Positions 17,988-24,941 of a stretch of DNA of 64,000 bases are shown piece after piece; position 1 is the first letter of the stretch, and every line of letters begins with the position of its first letter. This stretch comes from JAGNLV01 sp964612145 (GTDB lineage Bacteria > Zixibacteria > MSB-5A5 > GN15 > FEB-12). The position numbers and the translations under genes were made by a program. The DNA is taken from NCBI GenBank assembly GCA_964612145.1, contig CAZTBP010000017.1, positions 32,067-96,066 on the forward strand. The letters run 5' to 3'. The notes under the pieces were generated by a model. That model saw only the letters and a list, made by a program, of their open reading frames with translations. It did no database searches and was not told the origin of the DNA.

Positions 17988-18491
17988 ATGAAAAAACTCA
18001 CCTGGGTTTTTGCCCTGCTGTGTGCGTTCTTTGCCCTTACCGTTATTGCCGGCGCCCAGCTCAATGCCGGCGACCCCAACTGCGACAACACGAACAATTT
18101 AAGCGACCTCACCTACCTCATCGACCAGCTCTTCCGAGGCGGCCCCGAACCATGCGCCGTCGCTTCCGACGGACCAATCGCCGCCGGCGTCATTCACAGC
18201 GACGGCACTATCATCAACGGCACCGGCAACTTCACCTGCACCTTCAACTTCCTGCTGCAACGCTATGAAATCACTCTGAGCGGCGAAGACTACGTCTTGA
18301 GCAACTTCGTAACTCATGTCACGCCGATTTCCGGCAACTACAGCCCGAGGGTCGTCAGTTCCAACGGCAGAATGATCATCTATCTGACCAACCCCGACGG
18401 CAGCCTTACGTCCTCCTACTTCCAGTTCAGTACCCTCAGGCTCCCTAACCCGGTGACTGCCCCGGACGACTACACTGACTTGCTCGAGTAA
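17988..18491 (+). CDS. Small exported protein with one dockerin-like half repeat
   Basis: A 167-residue protein with an excellent ribosome binding site (AAGGAGG, 7 bases before ATG). Residues 1-24 are a signal peptide ending in IAGA. Immediately after is GDPNCDNTNNLSDLTYLIDQ, then LFRGGPEPC, the calcium-loop-plus-helix pattern of dockerin type I repeats as used in many exported FCB-group proteins. Only one of the usual two repeats is present. The remainder is beta-rich and unrecognised. The location would be periplasm or outside the cell. The function is unknown. Confidence 0.65.
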   Translation: MKKLTWVFALLCAFFALTVIAGAQLNAGDPNCDNTNNLSDLTYLIDQLFRGGPEPCAVASDGPIAAGVIHSDGTIINGTGNFTCTFNFLLQRYEITLSGEDYVLSNFVTHVTPISGNYSPRVVSSNGRMIIYLTNPDGSLTSSYFQFSTLRLPNPVTAPDDYTDLLE

Positions 18492-18614
18492 TCTATACCT
18501 CACTGACCCCCGACCGGCATCGCTAGCTCACCCACCCCGGGCGTACGTGACACTACCAACCATAGCGGCTGTGTAATGGCTTCCGGCCACGCCCTGAACT
18601 GCATGCCCCCCGCA

Positions 18615-18649
18615 CAAAAAAACGCCGCCAGGCATAACCGCCTGACGGC
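18615..18649 (-). terminator. Rho-independent terminator after the peroxiredoxin gene
   Basis: On the minus strand GCCGTCAGGC pairs with GCCTGGCGGC (one G-U) over a six-base loop, followed by a run of T. It is 27 bases past the stop of the selenocysteine peroxiredoxin. Confidence 0.85.
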
Positions 18650-18676
18650 ATATCTATCGACTCGCGTGGAAAAAAC

Positions 18677-19414
18677 CTACGCCCCCTGCTTCCACTCCTT
18701 CCACACCTTGCCGACCAGATCCGGACCCACCTTCAGCGTCTTACGGCCCGGTTCCCACTCGGCCGGCGTCGCCTCGGCGCCCTTGGTCTTGCGCACGTGC
18801 TGGAACGCGCGGATCTGACGAATCGTCTCCTTGATATTGCGCCCCACCGGCGGCGTCATGATCTCCATCGCCTGGATCACCCCGTCCGGGTCGATCAAAA
18901 ACCGCCCCCGGACATTGACGCCGGCGTCGGGATCGTAGACGCCGAACACCCGGCCGATATTCCCCGCCCCGTCGGCGATCATCGGAAACGGAATCCCCCC
19001 GTCGACCATTTTGCTCAACTCCTCCTCGTCCCAGATCTTGTGCACGAACTGGGAATCGACACTGATTGCGTACACGTGAACATCGAGATCCTGCAACTCA
19101 GGATAATTGGCGGCGACCGTCGCCAGTTCCGTCGGTCAGACAAACGTAAAGTCGCCGGGGTAGAAACAGACCATGCTCCAGTGCCCGAGCGAATCGGACA
19201 GCTTCACGGTCTTAAATTCGCCTCTGTGATAGGCCGGCGCCTCGAAATCGGGCGCTTTGCGGCCGACCATGATATTCATTTGGTCCTCCTGGGGATCGTG
19301 TTGCGATGATGCGTCCTGCGCCTCCGTACGCGCTTGCGAACGGCTGCCGCCCTGCGGCTGGCTGCTGCCCAGCAGCTTGCCGGTGGGGCGTCCGCATCCA
19401 ACGGATTCAGACAT
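18677..19414 (-). CDS. Peroxiredoxin (AhpC/Prx1 type) with in-frame TGA: selenocysteine at the peroxidatic position
   Basis: Two open segments in the same frame are joined by one TGA at 19138-19136. Translated through it, the 245-residue protein reads GDFTFV-U-PTELATVAANYP. The AhpC/Prx1 active-site signature is FTFVCPTE, so TGA exactly replaces the peroxidatic Cys (residue 93). Downstream domain motifs are intact (YAISVDSQFVHKIW, IPFPMIAD, RGRFLIDPDG, TPAEWEPG). Both segments keep coding character, and the gene has a good RBS and a terminator. An N-terminal extension (residues 1-45) contains CGRPT; a second RBS and ATG at residue 46 give a possible shorter form. Sec peroxiredoxins are known in clostridia and deltaproteobacteria. 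Confidence 0.85.
19112..19138 (-). promoter_or_regulatory. Candidate bacterial SECIS hairpin at the TGA codon
   Basis: On the minus strand, 11 bases after TGA, GGCGA pairs with TCGCC around a CGG loop, placing the loop 17 bases from TGA with G in the loop, within the spacing known for bacterial SECIS elements. An alternative overlapping stem begins at the TGA itself (GACCG with CGGTC). Both are short; this is inference from base pairing only. Confidence 0.4.
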
Positions 19415-19516
19415 GTGACCTCCTTTTTCGGCGGTGTTATCCTCCGCCGACTTCTATACTCGATAATGTAGGGTAGGGGAGGGGGTGTTGTCAAGAGCCC
19501 GGAATAGCGCAGAAAG

Positions 19517-19560
19517 TGATTGTCAAACTGCGACAATCAAGTATATTCATGGGTGAATAT
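19517..19560. repeat. Two adjacent inverted repeats upstream of cas12f
   Basis: TGATTGTC-N7-GACAATCA (19517-19539) is followed after three bases by ATATTCA-N4-TGAATAT (19543-19560). Both are perfect. They lie between the divergent peroxiredoxin and cas12f genes, about 90-130 bases before the cas12f start, and could be operators or remnants of a mobile-element end. Confidence 0.5.
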
Positions 19561-19646
19561 GAGCTTACGGGCGAAAGTCTTGTGTGAGCCTTGATCTTTC
19601 GCGCGAGCCGCCAGACTTGCAATTTCGAGCACCGAAGGTCATTGGT

Positions 19647-21074
19647 ATGCCGGACAACAGGCACACAAAAGTTCTCAAACTTCACATTCTCAAACCCGCG
19701 GGCGATATGTCGTGGAAAGAGCTTTCCACACTCCTCCGCGACGCTCGCTACCGTGTGTTCCGGTTGGCGAATCTGGCCGCCAGCGAGGCTTACCTCGCCT
19801 TTCATAAATATCGACAGGGTGATACGGAATACCGCGCCCCCACCCCTGGCAAACTCAACCGGCGTCTCCGTAAAATGTTGGATGAAGAAACACAGGCGCG
19901 GGAGTCGAACGGCACCGGATCAGAGCGATTTTCGAAAGAAGGCGCTTTGCCCGCAACGGTAGTCGACGCTCTCTCACAATACAAGCTTCGGGCTCTTCTC
20001 TCTCGCTCTAAGTGGAGTGAAGTCGCCCGCGGGCAATCCGCGCTGCCAACCTTTCGGCTCACAATGCCTATCCCGATCCGATGCGATAAACCCGAACATA
20101 AGCGGCTCCAGAAAGCGGAGAATGGTGACGTTGAAATAGACCTCATGACTTGCTTGAAACCGTATCCGCGAGTCGTCATTGCCACCGCGCGGAATTCCCT
20201 TAGTGGCGGCCAGCGGGCAATACTCGATCGTCTGATTGAGAATCCGGAAAACAAGATGGAGGGTTATCGCCAGCGATGCTTCGAGGTCAAACAAGACGTC
20301 CGCAACAAGAAGTGGTACTTGCTTGTAACATATGACTTCCCCGCTTCAGAAAAGGCACTCAGTGAAGAGAAAGTTGTGGGCATCGACCTGGGTTTTTCTT
20401 GTCCCTTGTACGCCGCCATTAACAACGGCCACGCCCGGCTTGGCAGGCGGCAGTTCGCCGCACTCTCTCACCGCATTCGCACACTACAGCGCCAGGTAAT
20501 AAACAGGCGTCGAGCAATCCAGCGCGGCGGGAATCAGGTCACAGGCTATATCTCAGCGCGCTCCGGCCACGGCCGAAAACGAAAACTCAGCCCCATTGAG
20601 GGCTTGCAAGGGCGCATTGATCGCGCCTATACCACTCTCAATCATCAGTTGTCGGCTTCAGTGATTAAATTCGCCTTGAATCATGGTGCGGGCATCATCC
20701 AAATGGAAGACCTCAGCGGACTTTCCAATGCCTTAACCGGTTCATTCCTTGGCGAACGCTGGCGATACGAAGAACTCCAGCGCTTTATCGAATACAAGGC
20801 TGACGAAAATGGCCTCGCTGTTAAAAAGATTGATCCCCGATATACCAGCCGCCGGTGTTCAGAATGTGGTTTCATCCATGCCGAATTTGATAGGGCTGCT
20901 CGCGATAAAGACGGAGCGAAGGGGCGCTCCGCGCGATTTATCTGCCCGCAGTGTGAGCATCAGGCCGATGCCGACTACAATGCCGCCCGCAACATTGCAA
21001 CCCTTGACATCGAAACGATCATTGCTGATACTGCAAAGGATCAGGGGCTGAAAGAAAAAAAACAGGATCTTTGA
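19647..21074 (+). CDS. cas12f: Miniature CRISPR effector Cas12f (type V-F), TnpB-like RuvC nuclease
   Basis: A 475-residue RuvC nuclease. N-terminus VLKLHILKPAGDMSWKEL matches the Cas12f opening (family: KVYRYEIVKPLDLDWKEF), which also decides the ATG start over an upstream GTG. RuvC-I is GIDLGFSCPLY (Asp247); then the Cas12f-typical GHGRKRKLSPIEGLQGRID and TTLNH; RuvC-II IIQMEDLSGL (Glu354); KKIDPRYTSRRCSECGF and CPQCEHQADADYNAARN give the zinc ribbon (Cys404, 407, 433, 436) and RuvC-III Asp443. All catalytic and zinc residues are intact. Homology runs end to end with Cas12f1 proteins as I recall them (about 420-530 residues), and automatic pipelines would call it IS605 OrfB. No tnpA, cas1, cas2 or cas4 is adjacent. 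A tracrRNA and array follow directly. Confidence 0.9.
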   Translation: MPDNRHTKVLKLHILKPAGDMSWKELSTLLRDARYRVFRLANLAASEAYLAFHKYRQGDTEYRAPTPGKLNRRLRKMLDEETQARESNGTGSERFSKEGALPATVVDALSQYKLRALLSRSKWSEVARGQSALPTFRLTMPIPIRCDKPEHKRLQKAENGDVEIDLMTCLKPYPRVVIATARNSLSGGQRAILDRLIENPENKMEGYRQRCFEVKQDVRNKKWYLLVTYDFPASEKALSEEKVVGIDLGFSCPLYAAINNGHARLGRRQFAALSHRIRTLQRQVINRRRAIQRGGNQVTGYISARSGHGRKRKLSPIEGLQGRIDRAYTTLNHQLSASVIKFALNHGAGIIQMEDLSGLSNALTGSFLGERWRYEELQRFIEYKADENGLAVKKIDPRYTSRRCSECGFIHAEFDRAARDKDGAKGRSARFICPQCEHQADADYNAARNIATLDIETIIADTAKDQGLKEKKQDL

Positions 21075-21090
21075 CAATAGATATTATACC

Positions 21091-21262
21091 CCGGTCGCGT
21101 TTTATGGCAACGCTAGCCCACGGGCAATCGCGGGTCCGTGACCGGAGGCCGACTTGCACGGCCTGAAGGATGAGAAGGGTAGTTATCAGCGGCGAAAATC
21201 GCCCTCTTTACCCGCTCACCAAGCACCAAAAGTTTGTTTTTTGTCTTGTTGCGCCGCCGTAA
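21091..21262 (+). ncRNA. tracrRNA of the Cas12f locus
   Basis: Directly after the cas12f stop. An outer stem CCGGT (21091-21095)/ACCGG (21141-21145) is followed by AGGCCG-ACTTGCA-CGGCCT (21146-21164), and then a long stem: TGAG (21171-21174)/CTCA (21215-21218), GGGTA (21177-21181)/TACCC (21209-21213), with GGCG-AAAAT-CGCC at its tip. In the Un1Cas12f1 scaffold, as I recall it, the same order occurs: an enclosing stem, a GC hairpin with CUUGCA in its loop, then GAGAAG...CUC. At 21245-21257 CTTGTTGCGCCGC can pair with GCGGTGCATGCAAG of the repeat (13 pairs, two wobbles, one bulge), an anti-repeat. A TATTAT -10-like box is at 21082. Ends are approximate. Confidence 0.75.
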
Positions 21263-21294
21263 GTGGATGGCCCGTGCAGACTTTCTTAGCGTTA

Positions 21295-21396
21295 GGTGTA
21301 AACCGGTCTGAATAAGCGGTGCATGCAAGCTTGACGTAGTTGCTATCAACGATGATCGGCGGTGTAAACCGATGTGAATAAGCGCAGCCACCCCTA
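21295..21396 (+). CRISPR. Minimal CRISPR array: two 36-nt repeats, one 30-nt spacer
   Basis: Repeat 1 is 21295-21330, the spacer 21331-21360, repeat 2 21361-21396. The period is 66. The first 24 bases of the repeats (beginning GGTGTAAACCG, with GAATAAGCG at positions 16-24) differ at only two positions; the last 12 bases diverge in repeat 2, as expected for a degenerate terminal repeat. GAATA...ATGCAA in repeat 1 recalls the GAATAGACG...ATGCAAC repeats of Cas12f systems. It is on the same strand as cas12f and the tracrRNA. No third repeat is found up- or downstream. Confidence 0.72.
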
Positions 21397-21500
21397 CCGC
21401 CTCTGGCCGAAACATGATTCCTGTCAGTAGCCCGCTCACTCGTGGTGCGTCGGGATTTTCTCGAACGCCTCCTTTGTCCACAAGACCTTTCCCCCGTGTA

Positions 21501-21548
21501 GGTCAAGACCCTTGCGGTCTTGACCCCATCGCCGGCCGCCAGGCCGGC
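21501..21548. repeat. Dispersed double-hairpin repeat, copy A
   Basis: GGTCAAGACC-CTTGC-GGTCTTGACC (21501-21525), then CCCATC, then GCCGGCC-GCCA-GGCCGGC (21531-21548). The same layout with compensating base changes is at 22038-22085. It lies just past the stop of the VOC gene and could terminate convergent transcription, though no T-run follows. Confidence 0.7.
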
Positions 21549-21554
21549 CCCCAT

Positions 21555-21917
21555 TCACTCGAACACCTTTTCATACCTCGGCTGGTACAACTCCACCACG
21601 ATATCGCCGGGCATCCTGAAATGTGTCGCCAGGCCGTATCCCTCGTCCCTAATACCGTCGACAAATTCCACGCCGCGCCCTTTCAGCTCGGCCACGGTCG
21701 CCTCGATATCATCACAGTAAAATGAGATATGCTGTAGCCCCGATGGTTGATCGTTTGCTGGATCATCCGGATGGCACCCCATATCGGCCTCGGGCACCTC
21801 GAAAATCTGCCACCCGCCGCCGACATCGGTCGACCGAAATCCTAACTTGTCCCGGATAAACGCCCGCAACTGCTCCGGCTGCGAGGTGAAAAACATGGTG
21901 TGGACCCCACGGATCAT
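21555..21917 (-). CDS. VOC/glyoxalase superfamily protein
   Basis: A 120-residue single-unit vicinal-oxygen-chelate protein. The ATG at 21917 has AAAGGAGG just upstream, so in-frame codons further upstream are not used. Two beta-alpha-beta-beta-beta halves are seen: HTMFFTSQPEQLRAFIRDKL with GGGWQIFEVPEADMG, and HISFYCDDIEATVAELKGRG with VVELYQPRY. Candidate metal ligands are His7 of HTMFF, Glu of FEVPE, His of LQHISFY and Glu of VELYQP. Enzymatic substrate is unknown; relatives include glyoxalases, dioxygenases and resistance proteins. It is monocistronic and bordered on both sides by hairpin repeats. Confidence 0.85.
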   Translation of the reverse strand: MIRGVHTMFFTSQPEQLRAFIRDKLGFRSTDVGGGWQIFEVPEADMGCHPDDPANDQPSGLQHISFYCDDIEATVAELKGRGVEFVDGIRDEGYGLATHFRMPGDIVVELYQPRYEKVFE

Positions 21918-22037
21918 ACGTTCCTCCTTTGTGATTGCGATGGCTCGTCGGTTGCCTTCAAACATATACTAATCCGGTCTTCGATGCAATCACAAAGTGC
22001 GTGGGCCATTACTCAAACCAGACTGCCTCTTCCAGTA

Positions 22038-22085
22038 GGTCAAAACCCTTGCGGTTTTGACCCCATCGCCGGCCCCCAGGCCGGC
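22038..22085. repeat. Dispersed double-hairpin repeat, copy B
   Basis: GGTCAAAACC-CTTGC-GGTTTTGACC (22038-22062), CCCATC, then GCCGGCC-CCCA-GGCCGGC (22068-22085). Relative to copy A, the fifth stem pair is A-T instead of G-C, a compensated change that keeps the hairpin. Confidence 0.7.
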
Positions 22086-22233
22086 TCAGGCCCGCTATTT
22101 CTACACACCATCACATCAGAATCCGACCCCGCCAGGGCACCCCACAGCTTGCGGTGCGATCCCCGCATACAAAATCCCCCCACAAAATCCGAACCAAACC
22201 ACACCAAAACCCGCCCCCAACCCCCTATCAAAC

Positions 22234-22251
22234 TGTGTCAAATTTGACACA
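22234..22251. promoter_or_regulatory. 18-bp perfect palindrome, possible operator
   Basis: TGTGTCAAATTTGACACA is perfectly symmetric and sits in the 731-base gene-free stretch between the VOC and PAS-LuxR genes, about 400 bases before the latter. It may be a regulator binding site or part of a repeat. No more can be said. Confidence 0.35.
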
Positions 22252-22339
22252 CCCGCCCGCACTTTCCGAACCACTTCGATGGTAAATGCGCCCCCGCCCC
22301 CTTGGGTGAACCATAATCTCAACCAGCGAGTGTCCCGAT

Positions 22340-22475
22340 ACCGAACAAACAAAGCAGACCATACCGCTCACCTATTGCGTAGAATACGTATGCGAGCGAT
22401 ACCAAAAGTACCAAACAAACCCAAACTCGGCCCCAACGCAGCCCCCGCACCCCCGGTGCGCGTCAGCCTCGCCCG
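22340..22475 (+). repeat. Dispersed intergenic repeat, plus-strand copy
   Basis: The core 22367-22424 matches the reverse complement of 63918-63975 at all but about four of 58 positions (for example CTCACCTATTGCGTAG, ATACGTATGCGAG). About 25 bases further on, both copies have a CGCACCC-CGGTGCG hairpin. The remainder of 21918-22648 has no supported gene. Confidence 0.7.
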
Positions 22476-22648
22476 CCCAACCCGGCCGACCGGCCTGTCT
22501 CCTGCGAGAAAATCGCTTGGTACCGGCCCGCAAATCCCCGTAACATAATGAATGTACCGTACGGACAAGCCCCGGTCGAGTCTCCCGATCGGCACTGCCG
22601 CGAATCCGAAACTCGGAATTAAGCAAGGCTTGAAGACGAAATCAGACT

Positions 22649-24001
22649 ATGAGCTCGAAGAAGTCACGAAAACCGACAGCTAAGGCACCGGGACCGAAAG
22701 CCGACAAGACCTCGCAGGAACAACAGCAGACTCACACAACCCTGGGGTTGGACCTCGCAGCCATCCGGCTTCACAAGGAAATCAACCTGCGACGCCATGC
22801 CCGGCAAGTCCTTGACGAGGCTGAGGAGAAATACCGCTGGATCGTTGAGAATACGTCCGAAGGCATTGTCGTTATTCAGAACGGTCGTTTTCAGTTCGTC
22901 AACCGGCGAACGGCTGTCGTCCTGCGGAAGCGGGCTGAGGGTCTCATCGGATCTAAATTCGATCAGTACGTTCATCCGGACGACCGGGAAACGGTTTTCC
23001 ACCATTACGACGCTTTCGATGCCGGCCAGACCGACCCAAATCCCTATGATTTCAGAATCCTAACTCGCGCTGGACGAACTCACTGGATTCGCAATAATCC
23101 GGTTGGGGTCCGTTGGGAAGGCAAGCCCGCACTGCTCTGTTTTCTCAGTGACATAACCGAGCATAAAGAGGCCGAGATTGAGATACGCCGCAGCCGGGAG
23201 AGACTCGACCAATTGGTTCATAGTATCCCGGTCATGATCACAATGTACGATCAAAAAGGAAATGTCTCACTGGTCAACGATAAGCTGACCGAAGTCCTCG
23301 GCTGGACCGAGGAAGATTTCAAGAAGACACCGCCGATGGAACTCTGCTACCCCGATAAAGACATGCGAGAAAAAGTCTGGCAATTTATGACATCCGGTGA
23401 AGAAGGGTGGCGCAATTTTGGTGTCACATCCAAATCCGGAGCGCGGATCGCCTCAGCCTGGACAAATGTCTATCTCGACACGGGAGAGGCCATCGGTATC
23501 GGTATCGACATGAGAGAGCAAGTCGAAAGTGATCTCCAGCTCCGCGAAGCCTATGACCAGCTTGAAACAGAAAGAAACCTCCTCGCCCAGAAAAACATCG
23601 CACTCAGTGAACTCCTTTCACAATTCGAGCAGCAGAAACATGGTCTTCACGAAAATGTTGCCCGGAACATCGAAGAATCCATCCTCCCGATCGTGGACAT
23701 GCTGAAAGAGAAGGCAACCGGGGAAATACTGCTGAGGAATCTTGAATTCCTCGAGAAAGAACTGCTCGATGTCACCTCTCCCTTGATGTCCAGACTTAAA
23801 CTGAAGTTTGACCGCCTGACTCCCCGTGAACGCGAAGTATGCCGTTTAATCAAACACGGTCACTCAACCGATGAAATAGCCGCAACCCTTGATCTCTCCG
23901 TCGCAACGGTCCAGAAGTATCGGGAACTGATACGCAGGAAGCTCGATTTGACCGGCAAGAAACTGAACCTCAGTACGTTCCTGCGCTCCATGGACGAATA
24001 A
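22649..24001 (+). CDS. PAS-domain LuxR-type transcriptional regulator
   Basis: A 450-residue protein. After a basic, low-complexity start (1-40), two PAS domains follow at about residues 60-180 (EGIVVIQNGRFQFVNRRTAV, TEHKEAE at its end) and 185-290 (VMITMYDQKGNVSLVNDKL, REQVESD). A coiled-coil stretch (about 295-365) leads to a LuxR/GerE HTH at the C-terminus: LTPREREVCRLIKHGHSTDEI, then LSVATVQKYRELIRRKL (about 390-450). No histidine kinase or receiver domain is present, so it may be a one-component sensor-regulator. Targets are unknown. It is preceded by a long repeat-rich region and followed by rsmE on the opposite strand. Confidence 0.88.
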   Translation: MSSKKSRKPTAKAPGPKADKTSQEQQQTHTTLGLDLAAIRLHKEINLRRHARQVLDEAEEKYRWIVENTSEGIVVIQNGRFQFVNRRTAVVLRKRAEGLIGSKFDQYVHPDDRETVFHHYDAFDAGQTDPNPYDFRILTRAGRTHWIRNNPVGVRWEGKPALLCFLSDITEHKEAEIEIRRSRERLDQLVHSIPVMITMYDQKGNVSLVNDKLTEVLGWTEEDFKKTPPMELCYPDKDMREKVWQFMTSGEEGWRNFGVTSKSGARIASAWTNVYLDTGEAIGIGIDMREQVESDLQLREAYDQLETERNLLAQKNIALSELLSQFEQQKHGLHENVARNIEESILPIVDMLKEKATGEILLRNLEFLEKELLDVTSPLMSRLKLKFDRLTPREREVCRLIKHGHSTDEIAATLDLSVATVQKYRELIRRKLDLTGKKLNLSTFLRSMDE

Positions 24002-24009
24002 GCCGTCCG

Positions 24010-24759
24010 CTACATCGAACGAAGCAACTCAACCTGCGATAACACTGCCGTCACCGCATGCTCGACGCGTAACACCCACCGCCCCAGCGAGAACCGTTTG
24101 AATCCCTGCTCTCTCATGATATCCACCTCAAACGGCACCCAGCCCCCCTCAGGACCAACCGCGATCATCATTCGATGGACATCGCCGCCGCGATAAAACG
24201 CCCGCAGGTTCATCGATGAGTCCAGGTCCGGCAGCAGTCGCAGTGCCCTGTCGCCCTCATTGCTCTCGAGCGCGGGGAACGTATCCTCGAAGAAGACCTT
24301 AAACCGGTCGTGTACCTGCACCTCCGGCATGCGAGTGAGCTTCCCCTGCGAAAGGCCGTCGATCAGGTGCGTCGTATATTTCGACGGCTCCAGCAGCGGT
24401 GAGTGGAAATAGCTCTTTTCTACCCGATTGGCACGAATCAGGTGCAACCGCCGCACGCCCATCATCGCCGCTGTCGTCAGTACCTTCTTCAACGTCTGGG
24501 GGCGGGGCAGGGCACAAATCAGGTCAACCGCCGGGATCGGCACCGGCAGCGACTTCAGAGCACTAGCCCGCAACACAACCTCGTAATCGCTGATCGACTC
24601 AACCGTGGCTTGTCCCGCTGGGCCGTTGACCAAGCCGATCTCCACCGTGTCACCCTCGACACATCCCAGAATCGAGCGAATATGCTCGGCCCGATGGAAA
24701 AGCAGCCGAAATCGCTCACTGTCAATGCGATCGGCCTCAGTAAGAATAATCAGGTTCAC
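24010..24759 (-). CDS. rsmE: 16S rRNA (uracil-1498-N3)-methyltransferase
   Basis: RsmE methylates U1498 of 16S rRNA with SAM. The 249-residue protein has the PUA-like N-terminus (ERFRLLFHRAEHIRSILGCVEGD) and a SPOUT domain with the trefoil-knot sequence MIAVGPEGGWVPFEVDIM and the end FSLGRWVLRVEHAVTAVLSQ, diagnostic for the family. The GTG at 24759 is chosen because its product begins like other RsmE proteins (VNLIILTEADRID) and has the normal length; an open frame continues 38 codons upstream but has no family match. It converges with the PAS-LuxR gene, and shares the 24760-24941 region with gcvT divergently. Confidence 0.9.
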   Translation of the reverse strand: MNLIILTEADRIDSERFRLLFHRAEHIRSILGCVEGDTVEIGLVNGPAGQATVESISDYEVVLRASALKSLPVPIPAVDLICALPRPQTLKKVLTTAAMMGVRRLHLIRANRVEKSYFHSPLLEPSKYTTHLIDGLSQGKLTRMPEVQVHDRFKVFFEDTFPALESNEGDRALRLLPDLDSSMNLRAFYRGGDVHRMMIAVGPEGGWVPFEVDIMREQGFKRFSLGRWVLRVEHAVTAVLSQVELLRSM

Positions 24760-24941
24760 TTTTTGCCGGTCCTGAACTGTCGCGCTTATCTTCCTACTAT
24801 ACAGTAGCGCACTCGGTGTTCTCTTGCAAGGATTGAGTACCAGTGCACCCGAAGTAAGAGGTTGACATTTCATCAGCGCGGTCTAATTTACGCTGACAAC
24901 CAGTACCTGCCTGCAAGCGGGTCAAAGAGAGACAAATAGCT

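Noticed and set aside
18520..18560. A third copy of the dispersed 130-bp repeat
   Set aside because: Only short stretches (GCTAGCTCACCCA, CACTACCAAC) resemble the hairpin part of the repeat; too weak to call.
18677..19414. Two separate genes or a frameshifted pseudogene
   Set aside because: The frame is the same on both sides of a single TGA, which sits exactly at the active-site Cys; conserved motifs are intact on both sides.
19584..19646. A GTG start for cas12f 21 codons upstream
   Set aside because: The family begins at the segment just after ATG 19647, and the extra residues have no similarity.
19647..21074. IS200/IS605 OrfB (TnpB) transposon gene
   Set aside because: No TnpA, no recognisable IS ends; Cas12f-specific stretches, a tracrRNA-like RNA and CRISPR repeats are present. 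The RuvC core is shared with TnpB, so the rejection is not absolute.
21397..21500. Further CRISPR repeats downstream of repeat 2
   Set aside because: At the expected position (21427) the sequence does not resemble the repeat; the same holds upstream near 21229.
24760..24941. Glycine riboswitch upstream of gcvT
   Set aside because: The leader is short and no tandem aptamer pattern could be seen.
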